From: Clarireedia homoeocarpa
Lineage: Eukaryota; Ascomycota; Leotiomycetes; Helotiales; Rutstroemiaceae
Reading direction: 5' to 3'
Assembly: GCA_001465935.1 (NCBI GenBank)
Contig: LNKV01000038.1
Coordinates: 752,176 to 816,175, forward strand
Length of the DNA stretch: 64,000 bases
In this document: positions 34,461 through 45,312 of the stretch, in pieces
Numbering within the stretch: the first letter of the stretch is position 1
Layout of the letters: every line of letters begins with the position of its first letter
Translations under genes and position numbers: made by a program
Notes under the pieces: generated by a model
What the model was told of the DNA's origin: nothing
The model's input: the letters and a program-made list of their open reading frames with translations, nothing else
Database searches by the model: none

Positions 34461-35045
34461 GTTCTGCCAACTGCTCGTGCCGATCCTGTTGCCAACAGTC
34501 TCAAGTGATCTGAGACTTTTCACGGATACACCGAAGGTTGTATATCGGTTCAGTGATGGTACTGTTTAAGCTCCACCGAACTTAATTTACAGAATAACTG
34601 CATAAAACCACCGGGCGCAAACAACGAGCACACGGATAGTGAGCACTTGTGAGCTTCCTTGGGCGTCCAAAAGCTGCGTCAGTTTGTTGGCGCCCATACT
34701 TCATATATGCCGCCGACAATGATACTCATAAACCGAATTGCCAATTACGGTATCCAAGCCCTCTAGAACGCCTACTTCAAACATAGTATTCATATTCAGT
34801 AAACCAACTAAGTAGAGTGTATTGTCCTAAATCCTCCTGCTTTTCTACAACAGCTGCCGGCTTGGCTGGATTTTATATGCGCTTATGTAATTCAATCCAG
34901 AGCTTAATTAATTCTCGCGACAATTCAGCCGCGTTTCTTAGCTAACCTTACGCGACTTTCCTCATCAACCTCTCCTCTCGTAGAAAAATCGTTCCTTCCT
35001 CCAAAGGTGAATTTTTGGAAATCTTTAGCTAGAAAGTAACGAATT
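34061..35045. other. Intergenic region with poly-T tract
   Basis: A run of about 30 T residues lies at 34429-34459. The 200 bases before 35046 probably contain the POB3 promoter and leader. No coding frame is supported. Confidence 0.5.
34429..34459. repeat. Poly-T tract
   Basis: Uninterrupted T run of about 31 bases, compatible with the poly-A tail of an inserted retrocopy on the other strand, but no flanking gene copy is seen. Confidence 0.85.
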
Positions 35046-37061
35046 ATGGCCATGTAAGTAAACCACCAACACCGAATCTTCACTTCCAATCTTCAATCTT
35101 CAATCTTCAATCTTCAAAATTCATCTCGTCGCAACCATTTTGCTTCAACGAATATGTCTTCGACCAAACTCAATCAAAAAGGCGGCAAGTCAAATGCTAA
35201 TCAACCTTTGTCCAATAGGGAAAGTTTCGATAACATTTACCTCGATCTCTCACGAGAGTCTGGAAGATGTAGATTTGCAGAGACGGGTTTTGGATGGAAG
35301 CCTTCCGGGGGTGGAGATACTTTTACGCTGGAGGGCAGCAACATCGCTGGAGCGCAATGGAGTAGAGCATCAAAGGGTTTCGAGGTCAAGCTATTATTAC
35401 GCAATTCCGACGTCTGCCAACTCGATGGATTTGCTCAAGAAGTCAGTCGTTTTCTGTCCCCCGTCCACACCTTCAACATCTAATGCGAAGTAGGATTTTG
35501 AGCGATTAAGCAAAGTTTTCAAAAGTTGGTATAGCACGAATTTGGAACACAAGGAACATGCTCTGAGAGGGTGGAACTGGGGCAAAGGGGAGTTTGGAAA
35601 GGCGGAATTGCAGTTCAATGTTCAGAATCGACCGGCTTTCGAGATTCCCTACACCGAGATCTCGAATACGAATTTGGCGGGAAAGAATGAGGTTGCGGTA
35701 GAGTTTTCGTTGCCTGCGAATGAGGACGACACGGGCACGAATGGTGCGCTAGGTGGAGCTCGTGGCAAGGGAAAGAAGGCCGGTGCTGGGAAAGATCAAC
35801 TTGTTGAGATGAGATTCTATATTCCTGGTGTTGCAACGAAGAAGGAAACGGAGGGTGAGGATGCTGGCAGTGATGCGGATGAAGAAGAGCAAAATGCCGC
35901 CAATCTCTTCTATGATACCTTGATGGAGAAGGCCGAGATTGGTGATGTCGCTGGTGATACAGTCGCAACCTTCCTCGACGTTCTACATCTTACTCCAAGG
36001 TATGTGGCATTGATTTTGCTTCTAAAATTTTCTAACCTTTCGCAGAGGTCGTTTCGATATCGATATGTACGAGAGTTCTTTCCGCTTGCGTGGTAAAACA
36101 TACGACTACAAGATTCAGTACGAACATATCAAGAAATTCATGGTTTTGCCTAAGCCGGATGAGACACATTTCATGATCTGTATTGGTCTGGATCCACCGC
36201 TTCGACAAGGTCAAACCAGGTATCCTTTCTTAGTTATGCAATTCAAGAAGGACGAGGAGGTTACCATCGATCTCAATATGACAGAGGAGGTCATGCAAGA
36301 GAAATACGCTGGAAAGCTAAACCCACATTACGAACAACCATTGCATGAAGTGGTCACTCAAGTCTTCCGTGGTCTTGCAGGAAAGAAGGTTAACCAACCT
36401 GCCAAGGACTTCTTAAGGTATGTTGGCCTCTCTTCAATGTTCTACGCAATTACTAACATAATGCAGTCACCACCAACAATACGGTATCAAATGTTCCATC
36501 AAAGCCAGCGAAGGTTTCCTCTACTGTCTCGAGAAAGCCTTTATGTTCGTGCCCAAACCTGCCACCTACATCACCTACGAGCAAACCGCCAGCATCACCT
36601 TCTCCCGTGTCGGCGGTGCCGTCTCCGCCTCGCGCACCTTCGATATCACCGTTCATCTCAAGGGCGGCGCAGGCGAATCGCAGTTCTCCAATATCAACCG
36701 CGAAGAACAGAAGCCACTGGAGGATTTCTTCAAGATCAAAGGCTTGCGTGTTAAGAATGAGATGGATGAAGATAACTCTGCGCTGTTGGCGGCGGCGCTG
36801 CGCGATCCGGAAATGGCATCGAGTGATGATGAGGTAGTAGCAGCGAGAGCAGATCGTGGGTCCGCAGATGAGGATGATGAGAGTATTGATGAGGATTTCC
36901 ATACGGAGGATGAGAGTGATGTGGCGGAAGAGTATGATTCGGCGCATGAGAGTTCGGGTTCGGGGAGTGAGGAGGAGGAGGATGGTGGGGATGCGGATGG
37001 GGATGGGGAGAGTGATAAGGAGGTAGAATTGAGGCCGGCGAAAAAGGCTAAGACGGGTTAA
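35046..37061 (+). CDS. POB3: FACT complex subunit POB3
   Basis: Five exons: 35046-35053, 35219-35441, 35494-35999, 36046-36417 and 36467-37061. Exon 1 is only 8 nt (MA plus two bases); splicing to 35219 gives MAM-ESFDNIYLDLSRESG, the expected N-terminus. Domains: an N-terminal PH-like dimerisation domain (FGWKPSGGGDTFTLEGSNI), the SSRP1/POB3 region (GKGEFGKAELQFNVQNRPAF, EISNTNLAGKNEVAVEFSLP), a tandem PH/Rtt106-like domain (RGRFDIDMYESSFRLRGKTY, IKCSIKASEGFLYCLEKAF) and a very acidic C-terminal tail ending PAKKAKTG. With Spt16 it forms the histone chaperone FACT, acting in transcription and replication. As in other fungi it lacks the HMG box of animal SSRP1. All joins checked in frame. Intron 1 has a CTTCAAT repeat. 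Confidence 0.95.
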
Positions 37062-39008
37062 GGCGGGGATGATTGTTGGGGGGCGGGAGTAGTTCGGGAG
37101 GCGGGAGTTGGGGAGTAGAGGAAACGGGGAGAGAGGGGAAGAGGGGTGAGCGTTAATTGCTTGATGTGTATGATTGGGAATGAGGGATGAGAAAAGAATC
37201 ACGTGGGGAAAAGAAGAAAGGAAATCTAACTTAGTACTTCTAATTATATGGCGTTATTGAGGAATGAAATGGATGAATTGATGGGCGGATGGGTGGTTGA
37301 ATGAATGGGCGGTTGAACGAATGGGGGGGGGGGGGTAGGGTAGATGAACGAACGAATGGATAAAGTTAAGATCATATTATATCGGATTGGATCAGAACAG
37401 ATCAGATCAGATCAGGTTATGTTTGAATGGCTGGTATACTGTCTAGTAGATAGTAAGGAGATGATGACGACGACGAGGAAGAATTGAATCAAATTAGAGC
37501 ATTCAAGTCAAGAGATGATCTAAATCATATTTGTGTGCATGCAGGGTGTGGGTGTGGGGAGTGCAAGGTAATGAGATGAGTATAAGGTGAAGGTGACGGT
37601 GAGCTGAGAGATGGGGGTTGTGATGAGCTAAGTTGGATTGTATTTGGTTGATTGGTTGCTTGAGAGAGAAGGGGGGGGTGAGTTGTGCTGGGTTGGGTTG
37701 GGTTGGGTTGTCAGAATAGTGTAGTGTAGCTAGTTGGGCTGTTGGGCGGGCTATTGGGTTCAGATGAGATGAGATGTGATGTGAGATGTGATGTGATGTG
37801 ATGTGATGTGATAACAGACTGGCTGGCTGGCCGGGTGGGTTGCCATGTTATTGTAGTTAGTGTAGATGCAGATGTAGATGTAGATGTAGATGGTCGAGGT
37901 GGGGGAGGTGGGTGGTAAGTTTGCATTTTCAAGTCCCTAAGGTGTGTAATATAGATGGTATGGTATAGCGACTTTTGAAGAGAGAGAGAGAGAGAGAGAT
38001 AGTAAAGGATAGCTTGAAGTAGAATCCGTGATGACCATTTTTAAACAAAGACCACAGGATTGGAATAAAATGGCATAACTTAAGATTCCTGCTACTCAGC
38101 CAGGAGAGTCTTGAGACTTCAGAGGTCGAAATGTTTGCCTTTGCTCATGATAAGCTTCGGCTCAAGTGAGACCCTGTGCTCCCTCATATCTTTCGATCCC
38201 CTTTTCATCTGGAAAGATCTCGATATTTTCATGTTCTACTTTGTCTTCGATGAACCCTAGTATGACAAGTAAGCAATCTATAGGATACACCATTACTCAC
38301 AGGTCTCTCAACTGGTCCTGATTGATGGATGGTGCGGTGTATTGGTGGATGAATTAATGAGATATTTCCATTCAAAGAGATGACCGGAGTGACAACCCGT
38401 ATGACTGAGAAAGCTTCCCAGGACTTCTCCGAGATTATTTGGAATGAATTTCACCAATTCTGGCAATCCTCTGATTGACTGTCTTACCACATGTGCTGCT
38501 GATTGTAGTTCGGTTCTTCCCCTCCTTGCTTTCTTTCCATCAACGGTGTTCAATGAAAATCGGCATTCGTAAACTCTGTCAATATTTCTTGTCTTATACG
38601 CATCGCGCTTTCCTTCCGCACTATCTGAACGTATGCACTTGCCTCATCCACACTTGCGGATAGGAAGGTCATGATAATGAATTATTCTCGAATAATTATT
38701 CAGAAACGTTACGACATGATATACAACATCCATTTGCCATTCAGCTACAAAGAGGCCAATTTTTTTTATATCAAACTATCTATTCTTTAAAAGATATCTT
38801 TCAAGCAAACATTCATAAGTGTTCGGTGTCCAACCTCAGCCCAAATAGAACTATACTGCACCATATGACAAGAAGAATGGACGTTCTCTAACAGGAGCTC
38901 GAGATAGATGCGGCGCCTCACCAATTCTTTCAAAAGAGTAATACGCCGCGAGAGAACCGAAGTCCACCTGTCTTGGCCGATTCTCGCGTTCGAATAATCG
39001 CCCCGCGC
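37062..39008. other. G-rich, repeat-containing intergenic region
   Basis: The first 900 bases hold many purine-rich simple repeats: a poly-G run at 37325-37337, GATCA repeats at 37395-37412, a GGGTT array at 37690-37709, a GATGT array at about 37775-37811, a GATGTA array at 37865-37890 and an (AG)n run at 37980-37999. None encodes a protein. 38000-39000 holds nothing I can support. Confidence 0.55.
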
Positions 39009-40005
39009 ATGTCAGCCATACCTGTATGCAATGTTGTTTTCAATGATTCGATCGCAACGATGAACGACTCTGAGCGCACAGCTACTATTCCTGTATGCAT
39101 TTCCATCTCTAGTGGCTCACTGGAACACTATCATGAGCGCAATGAATGGGAGGAGCAGCTAATGGCGGATTCTTTTGGTCGACTACCACAAGTAGAAGGT
39201 ATGAAATGCCATAGCTCTTCAAAGCGCCAGGAAAACCTGACCAGAGATCCAAGACAGCGAAGATCTTAAAACTCAAAAGGATCAACGAGCGCCTCATACC
39301 CCGCAATTGCGCATCACGACTTCCTCTTCATTTGACACAAGTGACCGGTTTGCACAGCATGAATACGAGCAAGAATTATCAAGCCCCTCATCTATTAGGA
39401 CAGAAGCTTCGGACAACATCGTAATTCGAGTAAGAAGTGTCAGGGATATGATGTATGAACGATTTCCAGAGATGACAATGGAATTCGAGAATTTCGAGAT
39501 TCCTGACGACAGGGAACGACTGCGGTGGCTAATTATTCAGACGGACCTCGACATACCACCAACGATAGACGAAGAAGACGAGGAAGAGGAAGAGCTTGCA
39601 AACGATTCAGTGGAAGATACTGAGAGTTCGTTAGATGATACCGAAACGGATCAAGACAGTTTTCAAAGTTTTCATAGCGGTCCTAAGGAACTTGAGGTTC
39701 CATGGGAGAAAATCGAGATAATTCATGAAACCATAACCCCCTTGAGTGATTACAATGGGATCTCCCCAAGCTCCTTGGCTAGGCGACTCAGTGTAGTTAA
39801 GCAACAAAGGAGTTCGTTATCCGGCAAGCTGGAAAGTATCTGGCCACGAAGACATCGATCGAGAACAGGAATTTATAGTGGTTCAAATAGCGATTCAAGC
39901 ATATGCGTATCAAATCTGCACAAGACTGAGGGGCAACCAGGCATATCGGCGAAGAGATGGAGCAGGCTTTTCGGTAGATTGAAGTTTGGGAAGTCCAGAA
40001 AATGA
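39009..40005 (+). CDS. Acidic, serine-rich hypothetical protein
   Basis: Two exons, 39009-39198 and 39245-40005, give 316 residues. The intron (GTATGA...CCAG) joins QVE-E-IQDSEDLKTQKD in frame. It starts MSAIPVCNVVFNDSIATMND and has a repeated IPVC motif. A conserved-looking helical block (VRSVRDMMYERFPEMTMEFE, LRWLIIQTDLDIPP) is followed by an acidic run (DEEDEEEEELAND) and a basic Ser/Arg end (RWSRLFGRLKFGKSRK). No membrane helix or known domain is seen. The basic tail could direct it to the nucleus or a membrane surface. Confidence 0.55.
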
Positions 40006-40718
40006 GGATTGCAGGCCTAATGTAGAAGTTAATGGTGTATATGGGCCGGCGTAGGCATTAGCACTATCAGCGAGACAGCCAATTCAGGATGTTAGCCAAA
40101 GAATTTTGGAATAATAAATAATCTTACTTCAACAGCTTACTTGATGAGCACACACAGTTAAGCCTTGGTGCCTCAGGCTGATAACCTAGACGGTAATAAC
40201 GAGCTAGACTGGCGTGACTGGCCAGACTCATCCATTCCCACTCAAACTCACCGTCGATTTCACCACTACCGTAACGACCCTTCTACACGAGAGCGACGAG
40301 TGAAAAGCATTTTGTTGGGTGTCGAATGAATAAGAAGTATGAATTGACCGAAAGACAGCGGAGATTTCAAATAGAGACCAGAAAATGACGGCGGAACGCA
40401 TTCAGATAAGGAGTCTTTGATGGCAGACACGGTTCAAACTGAAGATGGCGGGCAGGCCAGGTGGTTATCAGCGAGAACGGGATTGTCAGAAGAGGAGTGA
40501 AGGATGAAAGAATTATCCCAGCATTGGTGTTGGGAAATAGGCAAGTGAGAGTATTTTACTCCTTCTCAATGTCATTAAAGTAAACATTGACATATTGTGA
40601 ACAGGTTGTAACAGGAACAATGTGGTTTGTGTATGGTGCAGAGATCCTAATGTCGTGCTTTGCGTCCCAGCCACCCGTACGGTTGGTCCCCAATAAGGAT
40701 TCGTGGAATGTGGAGTAG

Positions 40719-41108
40719 TTACTGAACCACATTAAAGATACCTAGTGGCATATCCTGAACCCAAAGTCGACGACAACCCTTTTCATCGCAACTGGTAATC
40801 AAACAAATCATGACCTCCTCTCTAATACCAAGATGCTCCCGATGCGACAATAAATAAAAAGTCTCATTATATCCATCCTTATCTAGCACGTCTGGTCCGG
40901 AGTTCAATAACACCATATAGGTTTCTCCAGTTTTCTCCCAAAGAAAGCGGAATAAGGAGAGGAGCCGAGTTTCAAGCCGAACAACTGATCGGAAGTGAAA
41001 TGGATTGAGCCTGTCTTCGGATCTACTTGTAGCTATAGACAGGGACACAGCTGACAGCTGATCTCTTAGAAAGAGTCCGCGCACTAGGTTAGGGAGTTGA
41101 AACACCAC
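40719..41108 (-). CDS. Possible exon of an unidentified gene
   Basis: A 129-codon open stretch with folded-protein composition (LRDQLSAVSLSIATSRSEDR, LLSLFRFLWEKTGETYMVLL, LITSCDEKGCRRLWVQDMP). There is no ATG at its start, but an acceptor-like CGAATAG lies directly before the open part, so it may be a terminal exon. I could not find the upstream exon. Family not recognised. Confidence 0.33.
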   Translation of the reverse strand: MVFQLPNLVRGLFLRDQLSAVSLSIATSRSEDRLNPFHFRSVVRLETRLLSLFRFLWEKTGETYMVLLNSGPDVLDKDGYNETFYLLSHREHLGIREEVMICLITSCDEKGCRRLWVQDMPLGIFNVVQ

Positions 41109-43182
41109 CTATTCGTAGAAGCTGATCAGTACTGTCAGGCCGATTTGCCTATTTTATATCGACTCAGAAGCGGAACCATTGACGCAGTATATCGGAATTG
41201 ATGGGAATCTGAAGATCCACTTGGTCTCAAGGATAAACAAATGTCGTCACTGCTCTTATACCTTATACTTGTCAACCAATCAATTAGCACATACAACGCC
41301 TTCTGTGTTATGCGATTGGCTAAAATTTAAAATATGGAGCAACAGGGACTATAAATATTTATCCTTGAGGCCAAGCATACATGATGGATGGGCAAAAGTA
41401 GATCCCCATCCAAGGGTCGAAAAATCAAATTCCCTGATACAGGCCATGAATCCAGTTCAGCAAGTGGCAAGAAGATGCATATTTCTTTTGAAACCCTTAC
41501 CAGCATGAGAACAAGCATTCTTCGTAGAGGGTCCGACCAAGTTCATTTTCATAACCCGACTATTTGGTCAATGTTCATGTCTGGAGAATGAGCCGTTCAT
41601 AAACTCCTAGTCCAGGCTGTCAAACTTTAAGTTGTGGACCTTTGCCAATGATAGGTAAAGCGGAGCATCTGCTCCTCCTTCTAGTGATGGAAACGCTTCC
41701 ATACCTAACACTTTGTACAGTAATCTCCATAGGGCGCACAGTGCACATTGAGTACATCCTTCACTCTTCTGGAAGAACCAAAGTACTGGATCCGAATGTC
41801 TAACAGATAAGATGGAAAAAAGATAGAATGGGCTGGGCATTGGGCAATGGAAGTACCACCCCTATTGTACATGAGTTCTCTCTATCCTCTGAACCACCAA
41901 CTCACCAAGTGCATATGGCGGTTAGGACAATACAAAGCTCTTCAGTCACGGAAGCTTTCTTTACTCGAATACAGATCAGCAGTGGTATATGAAACGTCAG
42001 TATCTACTCCATATCCTTTGTGCGCTTACTAATAGAATATTAGTGCAGATACGTACTGATGCTATCGATGGAGGACGAGAAGAAAGCAGGTGGTCCACAC
42101 TCCTGGGTATATGTGGGTTTCCAGCTACTGCTTTATTGTTCTGTAGTTTGTAAAGCTGTTCGTCCCGAACATCTAAAGAGAGTTTACGAGTTCGTACTAG
42201 GCACCAATCCACTTTCTTCATCGGCTCGGTACGTGGGAGACTATTCAAGACTGGAGTATAGTTAAGGATTCATAGTTTACCTTAGTCTTTGCTTCCAGTC
42301 TTTCGATATTGCCACAATTGCACTCCCGGTTGCTTGATGTCATTCGCCATGATCAACGATTTTTGCCAACAAAAGTAAAACCAGGGTAATGGTCAATGAG
42401 TCAAAGACATCTCCAATCTGGCGGTATTGTACTAAGATAAAATCCCTCTGCATGATCAGGCATGACTAATTCAGTCAGTAAAACGAATAGTAGCTAGAAA
42501 ACAAACATCAGCCGGAGTGTTCGCCCCACCAGTGGAGGTCGACTTTGACTACCCCACGAAAGTGGACTAGCGCTCGGTTATCCTTATATTGTCGTATTAT
42601 TCTTGCCATTTTATTTGGGCTCCCGCGCCAGCATTGCCCCTTTCCCATAATTACCTGTAACTAGATCCAATCGCTGAGCCGGGTCCTAACTTATAACTGG
42701 TAAATATTCCGACCTGCTTGATCTAGGCCAATTGAAGCCCACGTCTGGTAATTGTTTTTGATTTTTTCAGTAAGTTGCACGAGGATCTTGCCTAGAAACT
42801 ACGAGTCCCTTAATTTCTTTTGCGATATCAAATGCATTCGCATTTTGATGTTGAACTAGCATTACCGCTGTCAACTTTCCACGCGAGTCACGATGATCGA
42901 CAGAATCCATGAAATGGGGATCCTTGGCAGTGGCCATCTGTGAAGAGTTGTATCAGCTTCCTCTCAAGTAGGGCTGCCAATCGCGTCGACGTATTGAATG
43001 GCAAGAATAGCTTAGTCAAGTGCATGTAAGATAACTTTTATATATAAATCCTCGAAGACCCAAGGACTGGCTGTAATATTTTGCAGTGACTCTCTTCTAG
43101 CCTGCATAAAGCGCTTCATACTTTGCTATTTGCTCTACTCTAAACTTTATACTTGGTTTTGGATATTCAGATATCTTTCAAG
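41109..43182. other. Intergenic region
   Basis: About 2 kb. A 67-codon frame at 41388-41588 preceded by TATAAATA could be a tiny gene but has no other support. 43040-43182 is probably the promoter/leader of the receptor gene. Confidence 0.4.
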
Positions 43183-44481
43183 ATGGGGGATTCTCAGGCA
43201 TTACACATTGCCGGCAGCGCAATCGCTTTATTGATCCTCTCGATGATAGGAACGTCACTCAGAATCTACTGCCGTGCTTTCGTGATTAAAAAATTCGCAG
43301 TAGATGACTGGCTTGCTGTGCTGGCGCAGGTGTGTATATCATCATCATTGCACAAGCACTCCTCTAACCTACGCAGATCTTTTTCACTATCTATGTTGCC
43401 CATGTGCTCACTGGAGTTCACTACGGCACCGGGCGGCACTATGCCGATATTCCAGTTGGAAATTTCTCACGAGCAATGCAGGTACGGTCTTTTGGAATGG
43501 CAACTTGATGGAATTCATCTAAAACAGTACAGGCGTGGTGGGCATGCGAGCCCCTCTATGTTTTGGCCAACATGGCACTCAAAGCTAGTATCGCAATCTT
43601 CTTGCTACGCCTTTGTGTAGTCAAAATCCATAAAATTATTATTTGGACGGTCTTCGTGGTCACCGAAATTTATAGCTTTTTCTTCTTTATGCTATTTATA
43701 CTACAATGCCGACCTACCTCCTACTTCTGGAATCGATACAAGGGGGACTCGTTCAAGGGAAAATGTATCGAAGGACCTCTCGTTTCAAATTGCTTTATTG
43801 GATATTCTGCTATCTCCTGCTGGACCGACTGGACATTCAGTATTCTTCCCATCTTCTTGATCTGGAACCTACAGATGAACCAGAGAACAAAGACGTCTGT
43901 GATGCTTGTGCTGGCAACAAGTGCTCTGTACGTCTTCCTTATTCCGATTTCTGATATTGATACTGACTATTCAAAGTGCTTCAAGTGCAACCATCGTTCG
44001 AATCCCATATCTTCATACTCTGAATGACGTCAACGATTTCCTATACTCCACTACCGGTGTAGCGATCTGGTCCACCGTCGAGACCGGTATCGGAATTACA
44101 GCCTCATCAGTAGCTACACTTCGTCCACTACTTCAAAAATTCTTCGGCCTCGAGTCGATGGGTCCAAGGGGTCAAAGTGAGAGCAACCGATGGAAATTGA
44201 ATGGAGGAAAGGGATACATTCGGAGTCAGACCAATGGTAATACTGAAGCGTTCCAATTACACAAAAATATCGCAGATACTGGAGTGATAACCGTCATCGA
44301 ACCTGGTGACCAAATGAGGGATCTTGAGAGAGGCGATCGCAAGGGAGACAATTATTCAGAGACTTCTGTATCACTTGCAAGTCACAGCAGCCAGTCCAAT
44401 CTTGCAAAGAAGAGCAATCAGCAGAGGGATGGTTCTTGGAATGTAAAGATAGAGAAGACTGTGGTGCAAACTCATGGATAA
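43183..44481 (+). CDS. PTH11-like integral membrane receptor (rhodopsin-domain family)
   Basis: Four exons, 43183-43329, 43377-43481, 43533-43927 and 43977-44481, give 383 residues. Seven helices can be followed: ALLILSMIGTSLRIYCRAFV, DDWLAVLAQ-IFFTIYVAHV, a short extracellular HYGTGRHYADIP, AWWACEPLYVLANMALKASI, FVVTEIYSFFFFMLFILQCR, the ISCWTDWTFSILPIFLIWNL helix, SVMLVLATSALASSATIVRI and VAIWSTVETGIGITASSVAT, followed by LRPLLQKFFG. This is the fungal rhodopsin/PTH11-like family without a CFEM domain. The hydrophilic Ser-rich C-tail (about 120 residues) is cytoplasmic. Joins are phase-consistent. Related proteins sense surfaces and carbon sources; the ligand is unknown. Confidence 0.88.
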
Positions 44482-45312
44482 TGTATTAGAAGGAGATAGT
44501 TATTTCACATGTCTAATATTAAACTCGAGGGGTAGCTGGTGCCAATTATTTCCAGATTCGTACTGAACCTCAGAGTGTGACTAGATCTCAGATTCATCAC
44601 TCGATGTATGCGCGTATCGAAAGGGGGATTCAAGTTTGTCTCCAGCGCGAATGACTGGGGAGAAGTATAGCAAATCCTTCATGACTGTTATGTATATTGT
44701 ACATCTGCGCTCTCAACATAGCATATTCAGTCCACCTTGCAGGCATGAACAGCGGTGGAGAAGTCTGATTTATGCTCGTTGGTTTATCGGTGTCTCCAGG
44801 TCTTGTCTTTCCATTTGCTGGCAACCAGCAACACTCAACTTCTCTAACGACAACACTCGAATCAATGGCAATGCACGTTGAAATTGGTGTAAGACAAAAA
44901 GCTGAAGAGTGGTTTATATGATACCGGCGAGAAAGTGAATTGATGAAAATGAAGCTTCATTTCTACGAAACCTATGCACATGATATAAGCTTATAACATC
45001 GGGTAAACTATTTTCCGCTCCGCCCGCGCCTACGCGCAGCTTGAAGTTGCGACAAGGCCGAGGGAGCACTTCGTTATCGTGATCGTGCTTCCTTGATTTT
45101 GCGCGTCCTCAAATAAAGTATCACCTTCACTCCTTCTCACCTTGTTACAGAATCGCCGTCATTCTTACCAAATTGCTCGACGGGAGCTTTGCAGGTGCCT
45201 TTAGAATCCTACCATGCCATTGTAAATATTGGTCTTCGCTTTGGAAACTATCTACCTACCTACCTACCTACCTATCAACGACTCCTAATATAACCCCCCT
45301 CTCAAACTCACG
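44482..45312. other. Intergenic region with CTAC repeat
   Basis: Contains the 3' flank of the receptor gene and the promoter of the protease. A (CTAC)n repeat at 45250-45274 lies about 40 nt before the protease ATG. Confidence 0.5.

Noticed and set aside
37684..37709. GGGTT array as an interstitial telomere
   Set aside because: The fungal telomere unit is TTAGGG; this pentamer differs and lies among other simple repeats.
41388..41588. A 67-codon frame after a TATAAATA sequence
   Set aside because: Too short, no domain, no splice or orthologue support; left as a possibility only.
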